DNA of 64,000 bases from an uncultured Sutterella sp. (GCA_900542805.1 UQOW01000007.1:13753-77752); one strand, 5' to 3'. Shown: positions 35,301 to 43,828, counted from the stretch's first letter. Notes: a model not told the origin generated them from the letters alone. Numbers and translations are program-made.

Positions 35301-36527
35301 ATGGCGACACAAAAGCCCTCTTCGGATTTGTCCTTTGAACCGACATTTGCTCATGTCGCTGTCCTGGGCGTTACCTGCTCGCTCGGTCCGTTTGCCACGA
35401 ACGGAATTGTTCCGGCTTTCCATGCGATTTCCGAGACTTTCGGCATGTCCCTTGCGGACATGCAGCAGATGCTGACGGTGTACCTGGTGGCACTTGCCAT
35501 CGGATCGCTTTTGGTCGGAAGTCTTTCCGATGCCTTCGGTCGCAAAAGCGTATTAGCCGCCGGCATGGTGCTTTTTTCGGTCTCTTCAGTCGGAGCCTTG
35601 TATTCGGATTCGTTAGCGACGATGAATGTCTGGCGATTCTTGCAGGGCCTCGGAGCGTGTACCGGACAGGTCATTACACAAGCAATGGTGCGTGATAGGT
35701 GGAGCGGACTTTCAGCCGCGCGCGCCATGAGCATTATCGGAATGCTCTTTAGCGTTGCTCCGGCCGTCGCCCCGATTGTCGGCGGGTGGCTGGTCGTTCG
35801 TATGGGCTGGCAGGCCTCGTTCTGGTTCCTGATGGCGTACTCCCTGAGTATTTGGGCGATTACGGTTTTCGTTTTAAAAGAGACGCTCCCGCGGGAAAAA
35901 CGACTGCACTTTGATCTTTGGGCACTCCTTTTAAGTTACGGGACGTGCTTGAAAAACCCGGCTTACACGGCCGGTATCATCTCCAACGGTTGCAGTTTCA
36001 TGGGCATGATTTTGGTTGTTGCCGGTGGAGCGGACTTTGTGGTCAACGTGATGGGATTCGGAGTCGACGGCTTTGCTTGGCTTTCCGTCCCGCTTGTTGT
36101 GGCGTCCGTCGCGGGTTCGTTTTTGGCGCCGCCTCTTGCACTGCGACTCGGTACCCGCAATTTGGTTGTCGGAGCCGGAGTACTGTTGATTCTTTTTGAG
36201 TTCACGATGACCTATTGCATGCATGAGGCAAGACCGGGTTATCTTGAAACGCTGCTAATCGGGTTTGTCTTTAATTTCGTCGGTAATCTCGTTCGACCGG
36301 TCGTTATGGCGATGAACTTGGATTACCACCCTCGGTGCCGCGGACTGTCAGCCTCGATTCAACAAGGATTTCACACGCTCGGATTTGCCTTAAGTTCGGC
36401 CGTTTTGGCTCCGCTTTGTATTGGGCAGGCTTGGAAGTACGCCCTCGCGATGGGCGTCTGCGCAGTTTTGGCATTACTTTTCTGGATGATTGCCTTGCAT
36501 TATCGCAAGGCGTACTTGCCGGCCTAA
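35301..36527 (+). CDS. MFS transporter, Bcr/CflA drug-resistance type
   Basis: Proton-driven exporter of 408 residues with 12 predicted helices. It shows the MFS loop GSLSDAFGRKSVL near 75 and the Bcr/CflA feature LQGLGACTGQVITQAMVRDRW near 120. The substrate cannot be told from sequence. It follows tatC by 47 nt but probably has its own signals. Its TAA overlaps the dsbI stop on the other strand by 4 nt. Confidence 0.85.
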   Translation: MATQKPSSDLSFEPTFAHVAVLGVTCSLGPFATNGIVPAFHAISETFGMSLADMQQMLTVYLVALAIGSLLVGSLSDAFGRKSVLAAGMVLFSVSSVGALYSDSLATMNVWRFLQGLGACTGQVITQAMVRDRWSGLSAARAMSIIGMLFSVAPAVAPIVGGWLVVRMGWQASFWFLMAYSLSIWAITVFVLKETLPREKRLHFDLWALLLSYGTCLKNPAYTAGIISNGCSFMGMILVVAGGADFVVNVMGFGVDGFAWLSVPLVVASVAGSFLAPPLALRLGTRNLVVGAGVLLILFEFTMTYCMHEARPGYLETLLIGFVFNFVGNLVRPVVMAMNLDYHPRCRGLSASIQQGFHTLGFALSSAVLAPLCIGQAWKYALAMGVCAVLALLFWMIALHYRKAYLPA

Positions 36528-37159
36528 GTTCGCGAAGGGCCCCGGAGGGCAAGGCCGGTTCCGAAAGCGACAATGACGAGCAGAAAGAGAACGGAAAAAA
36601 CGGCACAGCACTGAGCCATGTTCAGCCAATGCTCGGTCGGAATCAGATACCAGCCTCCCGCCTCGTTGTATAGATTAATCCAAAACGACTGCAGATTCGA
36701 AAGGACGGCCTCAGGGGGAACAACCGGCGTATCGATGCCGCATTCGCCCGAGGCGGCAAACCAATCCGGGAACCAAACGTCGAGCGGTAGCCCTAAGGGG
36801 TAGTGTGTCGTTGTCGAACAACCCGTCAGACCGAATAGCGCATCGGAATCCGTATCGTGCATGGCTGCGTGAATACGGGAGAGGCGCAGTGAGCAAATCA
36901 GTCCGTACATTGCACCGTACAAGGAAAGCGCGATGCCGGGGACGGTCAGCCACAGAACTCTCGGATTGAGGGCGATAATCAGAGCTCCGAGCGCCACGAG
37001 AATGAAGGCAAAGCGGATATAAACGCACTGTTCGCACGGCTCCATGAAAAGCCACTTCTGAAAGACCGCATGTGCAAAACCAACCAAGAAAACAGCAAAA
37101 CCTGCAACAAGAATCCAAGGTGTGCGTTTTGTAGCGAGGGTGCGAAGACAAGAGAGCAT
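36524..37159 (-). CDS. dsbI: Disulfide oxidoreductase DsbI (DsbB family), partner of DsbL
   Basis: Quinone-linked membrane protein that reoxidises its thiol oxidase. The 212 residues have four membrane helices (near 15-33, 48-66, 72-92 and 185-207), the cytoplasm-proximal pair Cys42-x-x-Cys45 (PCEQC) and the periplasmic pair Cys114 and Cys140. The long second loop and pairing with a CPFC-type DsbL indicate DsbI rather than general DsbB. Start: ATG at 37159 has AAAGGA upstream, 10 nt after the dsbL stop; the frame open to 37291 is inside dsbL. Confidence 0.83.
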   Translation of the reverse strand: MLSCLRTLATKRTPWILVAGFAVFLVGFAHAVFQKWLFMEPCEQCVYIRFAFILVALGALIIALNPRVLWLTVPGIALSLYGAMYGLICSLRLSRIHAAMHDTDSDALFGLTGCSTTTHYPLGLPLDVWFPDWFAASGECGIDTPVVPPEAVLSNLQSFWINLYNEAGGWYLIPTEHWLNMAQCCAVFSVLFLLVIVAFGTGLALRGPSRT

Positions 37160-37169
37160 CCAGTGTCCT

Positions 37170-37817
37170 TTAGGGCAAAGTCGACAGCTCCCGAATGATA
37201 TTTCCGAAGTCGGTCTTGGAGCGAGCGGCTGTGTTACGAACCAAAAATCGCCCGTTGACCACATACGCCGGAATTCCTTGAATAGCAGCAATGTTTTTGG
37301 ACGGACGCCAAGCCTTTACCAGCGAGAGGACGTCGGAATCGAGTTTTCTTCTCAGGAAAAAGCCCCTTGTCAGACCTGTTGCGTCCGTGAGGGTTTTTAA
37401 AAAAGCGTCTTCACCGCCTGCCCAGCGCTCTTTTTGTTTCAGATACGCAAAATAAAGGGCATCTTTGGCTTGCGAAAAAAGGTTCGTTTTGTCCGAAAGA
37501 GCGATTCCGTTCTTCTCGTCTTCCCGTTGGCATAGTGCCAAGAACAGGGCTGCCGTTTGTCCGTATTTGGCTCGGCTTTCCAGAAAAACGGGAACAAAAC
37601 GCAGACCGAGATCCGGGAGAATCTCACTACAAAGCCACGGGTCGATGCTCTTGTCATAACGATAGCAAAACGGGCAATCGTACGAGAAAATTTTAATCAA
37701 CGTTTTCGTAGCAGCTTCAAACGGGGTTTCCAGGGAAACGTAGGTTGCTTCCTTGGCCCAAAGGGGAAAGGACAGGCCGGCTAAGGCTGCCAGTCCGAGA
37801 GCTCGCCGAGAAATCAT
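37170..37817 (-). CDS. dsbL: Thiol:disulfide oxidase DsbL (DsbA family)
   Basis: Periplasmic oxidase introducing disulfides. The 215 residues start with an export signal (MISRRALGLAALAG, containing Arg-Arg, so Tat or Sec use is open) cut near residue 21. The active site is Cys48-Pro-Phe-Cys51 (CPFC), diagnostic of DsbL; general DsbA has CPHC. The stretches TLIKIFSYDCPFCY, KERWAGGEDAFLKT and IQGIPAYVVNG (cis-Pro) recall E. coli DsbL. In uropathogenic E. coli the pair follows assT, an arylsulfate sulfotransferase; here no assT is adjacent. Confidence 0.83.
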   Translation of the reverse strand: MISRRALGLAALAGLSFPLWAKEATYVSLETPFEAATKTLIKIFSYDCPFCYRYDKSIDPWLCSEILPDLGLRFVPVFLESRAKYGQTAALFLALCQREDEKNGIALSDKTNLFSQAKDALYFAYLKQKERWAGGEDAFLKTLTDATGLTRGFFLRRKLDSDVLSLVKAWRPSKNIAAIQGIPAYVVNGRFLVRNTAARSKTDFGNIIRELSTLP

Positions 37818-37934
37818 AAAACATCCTTTTCCAGTATCGCTTAGGCCACGTAATCATAGCGTTTTCTATCGCCAGGAAAAGTAAATTTGCTAGAGTGTTG
37901 CCCGTTGTTTGTTTTGTGGCTAGGAGAAATGACG

Positions 37935-39227
37935 ATGACTGTGCGGGTGCTGACCGGTATTAACACAACGGGAACGTTGCATTTAGGGAATTATTGCGGA
38001 GCGATTCGCCCCTGCATTCAGGCGTCTCACAAACCCGATGTGGAAAGTTTCTTTTTTATGGCGGACTTGCACGCCCTGATTAAGTGCCAGGATGCCGACC
38101 GCATTGAAAGAAGCCGCATGCAGATTGCAGCGAGCTGGCTCGCAGCCGGGCTCGACCCGAACCACTGCACTTTTTATCGGCAAAGCGACATTCCGGAAAT
38201 CCCGCTTCTGAACTGGCTTTTAAATTGCGTCTGTGCTAAAGGCTTGATGAATCGGGCTCATGCGTACAAGGCTTGCGTCGAGGCCAATGCAGCGGCCGAT
38301 GCCGATCCCGATGCCGGGGTTTCGATGGGGCTTTTTTGCTACCCGGTCTTGATGGCCGCCGACATCCTGATGTTCAATGCCAATCTTGTTCCGGTCGGTC
38401 GCGATCAGATTCAGCATTTGGAAATGGCACGTGACATCGCGACGCGTTTTAACAATTTGTACGGACGTGGAAAGGACTTCTTTGTGCTTCCGTATGAACA
38501 AATCGACGAGCATGTTTCCATCTTGCCGGGCTTAGACGGCCGAAAGATGAGCAAAAGTTACAACAACGTCATTCCGCTATTTGAGGGCGGACATGCTGCG
38601 CTCGAGGAGGCGATCAGCCGCGTCGTAACCGACAGTCGCCTACCCGGCGAGCCCAAAGACCCGGAAAGCACGTCGCTCACGCAAATCTACGATGCCTTTG
38701 CCACGGAGCAGGAAAAATCCCTGTTCCGAGAGGAGCTTCGCGACGGTCTCGGTTGGGGCGAAGCCAAGAAGCGCTTAGTGACCCAAATCGAAAAGGAAAT
38801 CGGACCGATGCGCGAAAAGTATGCGTTCTTTATGGCGCATCCGCAGGAACTCGAAGACATCTTGCAGGCCGGAGCAAAAAAGGCGCGTCGCTTGGCTACA
38901 CCCTTCCTGGCAACGCTACGCGAAGCCGTGGGCTTGCGGCAATTTCATGCCGTCGGAGCTGCCGAAAAAGGAAAGGTTTCGACCAAGAAAAAGGCAACGG
39001 CTGCTCTCAAGCAATATCGAGAAGAAGACGGTAAATTCTATTTCAAGCTGACCGATGCCGCCGGGCGTCTGTTGCTCACCTCCCGGCCTTTTGAGAGCGG
39101 GAAAGAGGCCGGAATGGTCGTCGGACAGATGAAACAAGGAAAAATGCAGGATGTTTTGCCGCAAGTCGTATTTGCCGACGGCGTGACCGAAGAGACGGTG
39201 CGCCAGGCCTTAACGGAACTTGCCTAA
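37935..39227 (+). CDS. trpS: Tryptophanyl-tRNA synthetase with C-terminal extra domain
   Basis: Charges tRNA-Trp. The catalytic core has the class I motifs GTLHLGNY (HIGH variant) near residue 16 and GRKMSKS near 198. At 430 residues it is about 100 longer than a minimal TrpRS. The C-terminal part (about 350-430) includes DGKFYFKLTDAAGRLLLTSRPF and KEAGMVVGQMK, resembling the small DUF1508-type repeat; this is inference. Start: ATG at 37935 is 8 nt from AGGAG; the ATG at 37929 is too close. It lies 312 nt upstream of trpB2. Confidence 0.93.
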   Translation: MTVRVLTGINTTGTLHLGNYCGAIRPCIQASHKPDVESFFFMADLHALIKCQDADRIERSRMQIAASWLAAGLDPNHCTFYRQSDIPEIPLLNWLLNCVCAKGLMNRAHAYKACVEANAAADADPDAGVSMGLFCYPVLMAADILMFNANLVPVGRDQIQHLEMARDIATRFNNLYGRGKDFFVLPYEQIDEHVSILPGLDGRKMSKSYNNVIPLFEGGHAALEEAISRVVTDSRLPGEPKDPESTSLTQIYDAFATEQEKSLFREELRDGLGWGEAKKRLVTQIEKEIGPMREKYAFFMAHPQELEDILQAGAKKARRLATPFLATLREAVGLRQFHAVGAAEKGKVSTKKKATAALKQYREEDGKFYFKLTDAAGRLLLTSRPFESGKEAGMVVGQMKQGKMQDVLPQVVFADGVTEETVRQALTELA

Positions 39228-39368
39228 GAAAGGCCGAACAGAATAGGTTACGCGGCCGGAGGTCTCGGTTTCAGAGCTTTCGGCTGACTTTTCTCAGAGG
39301 GCCTAGGAAAAATCCCCGAGGCGGATGTGTAGCGCACAAGACAAATTCTTGCTACAGTACGACGTGTT

Positions 39369-39443
39369 ATGACAAACATCGAGAACAAATTTTTCGGCTG
39401 GTGGCTCTGGCGGTACGATCCGTCAGCGTTTGTTGCTGTTTAA
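39369..39443 (+). CDS. Trp-rich leader peptide of the trpB2 attenuator
   Basis: A 24-codon ORF with ATG at 39369 and TAA at 39441. Residues 10-14 read GWWLW, three Trp codons in four, at 39399-39404 and 39408-39410. Chance occurrence directly before a tryptophan gene and inside a complete attenuator is unlikely. No clear ribosome-binding site precedes it; a TACAGT -10-like element at 39353-39358 would put the transcript start within a few nt of the ATG, so a leaderless or near-leaderless message is possible. The stretch from the trpS stop to here (39228-39368) holds nothing else I can support. Confidence 0.85.
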   Translation: MTNIENKFFGWWLWRYDPSAFVAV

Positions 39444-39475
39444 TCGTTACGTTTTCGTTTTAAAGGCTGACGGAT
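39408..39475 (+). promoter_or_regulatory. Trp attenuator: pause hairpin and antiterminator
   Basis: Segment 1 TGGCGG (39408-39413, overlapping the third Trp codon) pairs with CCGTCA (39420-39425) as a pause hairpin. Segment 2 ATCCGTCAGC (39418-39427) is the exact complement of segment 3 GCTGACGGAT (39466-39475), a 10-bp antiterminator. Both cannot form at once. A ribosome stalled at the Trp codons would cover segment 1 and leave segment 2 free to hold segment 3. Confidence 0.85.
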
Positions 39476-39503
39476 TGAAAGGAGTGCTTTCAGTCCGTTT
39501 TTT
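39470..39503 (+). terminator. Trp attenuator terminator (segments 3:4)
   Basis: ACGGATTGAAAG (39470-39481) pairs with CTTTCAGTCCGT (39487-39498), 12 pairs including one G-U, a 5-nt loop, then six T residues. It shares 39470-39475 with the antiterminator. trpB2 starts 37 nt further on, after its own AAGGAG site. Confidence 0.9.
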
Positions 39504-39539
39504 ATTGCCTGAAATCTTTCCTCAATCAAGGAGACAACC

Positions 39540-40910
39540 ATGGAAAAGATGCCCTACAAGACCTACCTGGAAGAAAATGAGATTCCGACGGCCTGGTATA
39601 ACCTGCGGGCGGATATGAAAAACAAGCCTGCTCCGATGCTCAATCCGGCGACGTTAAAACCTGTGACAGCAGCGGATTTAACGCCGGTTTTCTGCGAGGA
39701 ACTTGTTTCTCAGGAGTTAAACGTCACCGATCCGTGGATTGATATCCCCGGGGAGGTCCTCGATTTTTACAAGATGTACAGGCCTTCGCCCTTAATTCGG
39801 GCGTATTGCTTGGAAAAGGTTTTGGGAACGCCGGCGAAGATTTTCTACAAATTCGAAGGGCAAAACACCTCGGGAAGCCACAAACTCAATTCGGCGATTG
39901 CTCAGGCTTATTACGCCAAAAAGCAGGGGCTTAAGGGCGTGACAACCGAAACCGGTGCGGGACAGTGGGGCACAGCTCTTTCGATGGCCTGTGCCTACTT
40001 AGGGCTTGACTGCAACGTTTTTATGGTCAAGTGCTCGTATGAACAAAAGCCGCAACGTAAAGAAGTGATGCGTACGTTCGGTGCAACCGTAACGCCTTCG
40101 CCTTCGAACACGACGAAAATCGGTCGTAAGATGCTCGAGGAATTTCCGGGAACCACTGGTAGCCTCGGTTGCGCCATTTCCGAGGCCGTCGAGTCCGCCG
40201 TCAGTCGCCCCGGATATCGGTATGTGCTCGGCTCAGTCCTTTCGCAGGTGTTGCTGCACCAAACGGTTGTCGGTCTTGAGTCGCAGGCCGCATTGGCTCG
40301 CTACGGTCTGACACCGGACATCATCATCGGATGCGCCGGGGGCGGATCGAACCTCGGGGGACTCATTAGTCCCTTCGTCGGGGAGAAGATCAAAGGAAAG
40401 CTCGATAGCCGCATCATTGCCGTGGAGCCTGCAAGTTGCCCGAGCCTGACGCGCGGACGCTATGCCTACGACTTTTGCGATACGGGTCGCGTATGCCCGC
40501 TCCAGAAGATGTACACACTCGGATCTAGTTTCATCCCGTCGGCCAATCACGCCGGAGGACTGCGTTACCACGGTATGAGCGCGATTGTTTCGCAGCTGTA
40601 TGCAGACGGTCTAATCGAAGCGCGAGCCGTCGAACAGACTTCGGTTTTTGCTGCCGCGGAAAAGTTTGCCCGTTGCGAAGGAATTCTGCCTGCTCCCGAA
40701 AGCAGTCACGCCATTAAGGTTGCGATTGACGAGGCCTTACGGTGCAAAGAAACCGGTCAAGAGAAGGTCATTCTTTTCTGTCTGACGGGAACCGGGTACT
40801 TCGACATGTCGGCTTACCAGCGCTTTAACGACGGCGCGATGAGCGACACGATTCCGTCCGATGCCGACCTTGAGAAGAGTTTTGACAAAATGCCTGAGGT
40901 GAACCTGTAG
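39540..40910 (+). CDS. trpB2: Tryptophan synthase beta chain-like protein, TrpB2 type
   Basis: PLP enzyme joining indole and serine to give tryptophan. At 456 residues, with a 100-residue N-terminal part before the PLP lysine (SGSHKLNSA, Lys115), it is the TrpB2 class rather than TrpB1 of about 400. GCAGGGSNLGG near 260 binds the phosphate; ETGAGQWG near 137 is also typical. No trpA or other trp genes are nearby. TrpB2 enzymes are thought to work without TrpA, salvaging free indole. Expression appears to be set by the leader attenuator upstream. Confidence 0.93.
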   Translation: MEKMPYKTYLEENEIPTAWYNLRADMKNKPAPMLNPATLKPVTAADLTPVFCEELVSQELNVTDPWIDIPGEVLDFYKMYRPSPLIRAYCLEKVLGTPAKIFYKFEGQNTSGSHKLNSAIAQAYYAKKQGLKGVTTETGAGQWGTALSMACAYLGLDCNVFMVKCSYEQKPQRKEVMRTFGATVTPSPSNTTKIGRKMLEEFPGTTGSLGCAISEAVESAVSRPGYRYVLGSVLSQVLLHQTVVGLESQAALARYGLTPDIIIGCAGGGSNLGGLISPFVGEKIKGKLDSRIIAVEPASCPSLTRGRYAYDFCDTGRVCPLQKMYTLGSSFIPSANHAGGLRYHGMSAIVSQLYADGLIEARAVEQTSVFAAAEKFARCEGILPAPESSHAIKVAIDEALRCKETGQEKVILFCLTGTGYFDMSAYQRFNDGAMSDTIPSDADLEKSFDKMPEVNL

Positions 40911-40925
40911 GACTTTTTCAGGTCA

Positions 40926-40957
40926 GAGTACGGCGCCGGTTTCGAGGCACCGTACTC
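40926..40957. terminator. Hairpin between convergent trpB2 and rapZ
   Basis: GAGTACGG (40926-40933) pairs with CCGTACTC (40950-40957), with an inner GCC/GGC stem. It is placed to end transcripts from both sides. Confidence 0.7.
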
Positions 40958-40980
40958 ACTTACGAATCGCGTTGGCAAAG

Positions 40981-41844
40981 TTACCGATGCCTCACGACCG
41001 TCAAGACCTTTGACCGAAAGGCCTCGGCTAAGTGTTCGGCGATGTAAACGCTTCTATGTTGTCCGCCCGTACAGCCGATTGCTACCGTCAGGTAATGGCG
41101 GTTTTGGCTTTCGTATGAAGGAAGCCACTTGTCGATGAAAGTCGTAATGTCCGAAAGCATCTCTCGAACTTGCGATTGGGAGTCGAGAAAATCAATCACG
41201 GGTTTATCCAGACCCGTGAGCGATCGTAAGGCTTCGTCGTAAAACGGATTCGGGAGGTTGCGCACGTCAAAAACCAAATCGGCCGCAACGGGAAGGCCCT
41301 TTTTAAAGGCAAAACTTTCAAAGTCAAGCGTCATCGAAGAGGGCGGAATGTCGGCAAACTCCGTGACCCACTGCCGCAGTGTATTCGGCAAAACGCGCGT
41401 TGTATCAATGATGTGAGCCTGTTCGGAAATCGGCGATAAGAGATTCCGTTCCAGGTGAATAGCTTCCGAAAGCGTGTGTCCGCTTTGGCTTCCGAGACGA
41501 ACTGAGAGCGGGTGTCTGCGGCGTGTTTCGGAAAAGCGCTTAACGAGTTCGGTGTTGGAGGCCGTCAGAAACAAAATACGCACGTCGATTTTTCGAGCGC
41601 ACAGTGCCGTCAGACAATCCGTGAATTGATCCGAGGTTGTCAACCCCCGAGCGTCGACGGCAACGGCAATGCGATCGATGCCGCGACTGTGCAGTTTTTC
41701 CAGAACGGGCAGTAAGAAATCGAGCGGCAGGTTATCTAAACAGTAGTAGCCGCTGTCTTCCAATTGGCGAATGGCTACGGATTTACCCGATCCCGAGAGA
41801 CCTGTGACAATGACAACGCGTAACCCGGACGCGGAGTTTTTCAT
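40981..41844 (-). CDS. rapZ: RNase adapter protein RapZ (nucleotide-binding)
   Basis: In E. coli it delivers the GlmZ small RNA to RNase E, tuning glucosamine-6-phosphate synthesis. The 287 residues have an N-terminal kinase-like domain with Walker A GLSGSGKS near 15 and a C-terminal domain with GCTGGQHRSV near 265. ATG at 41844 follows AAAGGAG; a frame reaching 41892 overlaps ptsN. It is the last gene of the rpoN-ptsN-rapZ stretch, 4 nt after ptsN. Confidence 0.93.
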   Translation of the reverse strand: MKNSASGLRVVIVTGLSGSGKSVAIRQLEDSGYYCLDNLPLDFLLPVLEKLHSRGIDRIAVAVDARGLTTSDQFTDCLTALCARKIDVRILFLTASNTELVKRFSETRRRHPLSVRLGSQSGHTLSEAIHLERNLLSPISEQAHIIDTTRVLPNTLRQWVTEFADIPPSSMTLDFESFAFKKGLPVAADLVFDVRNLPNPFYDEALRSLTGLDKPVIDFLDSQSQVREMLSDITTFIDKWLPSYESQNRHYLTVAIGCTGGQHRSVYIAEHLAEAFRSKVLTVVRHR

Positions 41845-41848
41845 GTGG

Positions 41849-42331
41849 TTACTCCTTTCCCGGTGTTGCTTCAGGGGGGTTCCAAGCAGCAATGACGTCC
41901 AAAGCTTGTTTCGCGGAGGGCGCTTTCATCAGGGATTCTCGGACTTCTTTGTCGCGCAGAAATTCGGCCACATCCGAAAGAATGGCCAGATAGGCGTCCG
42001 GGTTGCTTTCCGGAATGGCCACGGCAAAAAACAGTTGTGCCGTCGTCTGCCCCGGTCCGTCGTAATCAATCGGCTGTTTGGTTCTCACCAGGCAGAGCCC
42101 GGGATCGACAATTCCGTTAATACGGGCATGGGGAATGCCGGCGCGACACCCTAAGCCCGTCGGTCCGAGTTTTTCGCGTGCAATCAGGGCATCGAAAACG
42201 CTTTGCGCCGGGACTCCGGAAGAGACGGACAAAATTCGGGAAACTTCTTCGAAAAGGCGTTTTCGGCTCAAGACATCTAAGTCAAGCAGGATGTTTTCAT
42301 TCGGATTTAATAACGGAGCAATGTGATTCAT
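41849..42331 (-). CDS. ptsN: Nitrogen-regulatory PTS IIA protein (EIIA-Ntr)
   Basis: Phosphocarrier of the regulatory PTS-Ntr branch. The 160 residues carry the phosphorylated His68 in GIPHARI, within a slightly reduced GLGCRAGIPH block, and end in the IIA fold (FLRDKEVRESLMKAPSAKQAL). It lies between rpoN and rapZ; the hpf gene usually between rpoN and ptsN, and the hprK gene usual between ptsN and rapZ in betaproteobacteria, are both absent. Confidence 0.9.
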   Translation of the reverse strand: MNHIAPLLNPNENILLDLDVLSRKRLFEEVSRILSVSSGVPAQSVFDALIAREKLGPTGLGCRAGIPHARINGIVDPGLCLVRTKQPIDYDGPGQTTAQLFFAVAIPESNPDAYLAILSDVAEFLRDKEVRESLMKAPSAKQALDVIAAWNPPEATPGKE

Positions 42332-42410
42332 CGTCGGTCAATTTCAAACAAACCTTCGAAAAGTATATACGCCCGCGAGGGCGAGCGAATTATTTCGGTC
42401 GAGTTGATGA

Positions 42411-43823
42411 CTACGAGCAAAGGCGCAGTCGTTCGTTTTTCGGGGGGATTTTGTCCATTTCCCGATATTTGGCAACGGTGCGACGTGCGATGCGGATTCC
42501 CTGCTCGGCAAGTTGTTGTGTCAGTTGGGCGTCGCTCATCGGGCAGGCCGGATTTTCCTCGGAAATCAGCTGGCGAATGCGTTCCCGAACGACAGTGCTC
42601 GAGAGTAATTCGGGAGCTTCGTCCGAGGCAACGGAGCCGGAGAAAAAGTGCTTTAACGGGAAAAAGCCGAAGGGTGTTTGGATATATTTCCCGGCTACGG
42701 CACGACTGACTGTGGACGTGGAAATGCCGAGATTTTCGGCAACCTCCTGCATTCCGAGCGGCACGAGTGCTTGCGGACCTTCGACAAAAAAGCGGAATTG
42801 TCGCTTAAAAAGCGCGCGTCCGACTAGGAGCAGTGTTTTCTTGCGTCGCATCAGAGCATTGATAAAAAGGCGCGCCTTTTGGGCATAAGGCTCCATCGCT
42901 TCGCGTTCGGGGGCATCTTTCGGCCCTTTGTGCAAAAGGGCATAGGTGGGAGAGTCAAAAGCAATGCGCTCGGAGGCATCGTCCTGAAAAATAAGCGTCA
43001 GGGCCCCGTCCTTTTTTTCAACGGTAAAGTCTGGAAAAACGGTATGGTCCGTCAGACCGACAAACTGTGAACACGGATGCGGGTCTAAAGACCTTAAGAT
43101 GCAAAGCGCGGCTCGAACATCATTTAGGTCTCGGTGAAGCCGCCGGGCAATCGCGGCCTTGTCGCCTTTAAGCAACAGGTTCGGGCATTCCTTGAGAATT
43201 GAATCGGCAAGAGCTCGGGTTGCCGTTAATTCATCGTTCGGAGCGGCTTTCAGTTGCAACGAAAGCACTTCAAGCGCGGAGGTGGCACCGACCCCCGTAG
43301 GATCGAGGCTTTGTAGCGTTTGTAGGGCTTCTTGCCAGGCTTTTTCGGAGGCTGAAATCGGACAGGTGTTTGCCATCGATTCCAAAGTCTCTTCGAAGAG
43401 CCCGTCTTCATTGAGGTTCCCGGCAAGCCACTGAACAAGGTCTTTTTTATCTTCGGGAATGGTAAGAAGACGAATTTGCCTTGTCAGGTGCTCCAAAAGC
43501 GTCGTCGGGTAGCTTAAGAAATCCGTCGGGTCGACAGTCGAGTCTTCCGGGGGAGTGTTTTTCCAAGTAATAAGCGACGTTGTTCCCGGAAAGTCAGCCG
43601 ATACTCCCACCGGTTCGTCAAACGGAGTTTGTATCGAAACGCTCTCTTGCGTCTGATCGACATCTTTTGTGAGCAAAAACGGGTTTTCTTCGATTTGGCG
43701 CGCAATTTCGGCATTCACATCTTCGCGACTTAGCGTCAAGAGCTTGGCTGTTTCCAGAAGCAACGGCTTCGGAAGTTGCTTTTGTTTCCCGGCAACGTTG
43801 ATATGTAAAGACGATACCGCCAT
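42411..43823 (-). CDS. rpoN: RNA polymerase sigma-54 factor
   Basis: Sigma factor for -24/-12 promoters, needing an enhancer-binding ATPase. The 470 residues give an N-terminal activator region (weakly conserved here: it opens INVAGKQKQLPKP rather than the usual Gln/Leu-rich start), an acidic region II, the core-binding domain, a helix-turn-helix (LGISTSTVSRAVAGKYIQTPFG, about 375-396) and the RpoN box ARRTVAKYRE near the end. It starts 5 nt after lptB. A matching promoter is at 21652. Confidence 0.93.
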   Translation of the reverse strand: MAVSSLHINVAGKQKQLPKPLLLETAKLLTLSREDVNAEIARQIEENPFLLTKDVDQTQESVSIQTPFDEPVGVSADFPGTTSLITWKNTPPEDSTVDPTDFLSYPTTLLEHLTRQIRLLTIPEDKKDLVQWLAGNLNEDGLFEETLESMANTCPISASEKAWQEALQTLQSLDPTGVGATSALEVLSLQLKAAPNDELTATRALADSILKECPNLLLKGDKAAIARRLHRDLNDVRAALCILRSLDPHPCSQFVGLTDHTVFPDFTVEKKDGALTLIFQDDASERIAFDSPTYALLHKGPKDAPEREAMEPYAQKARLFINALMRRKKTLLLVGRALFKRQFRFFVEGPQALVPLGMQEVAENLGISTSTVSRAVAGKYIQTPFGFFPLKHFFSGSVASDEAPELLSSTVVRERIRQLISEENPACPMSDAQLTQQLAEQGIRIARRTVAKYREMDKIPPKNERLRLCS

Positions 43824-43828
43824 AGCGC

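Noticed and set aside
37170..37817. General DsbA for this gene
   Set aside because: Active site is CPFC, not CPHC, and the partner gene is directly downstream as in dsbL-dsbI.
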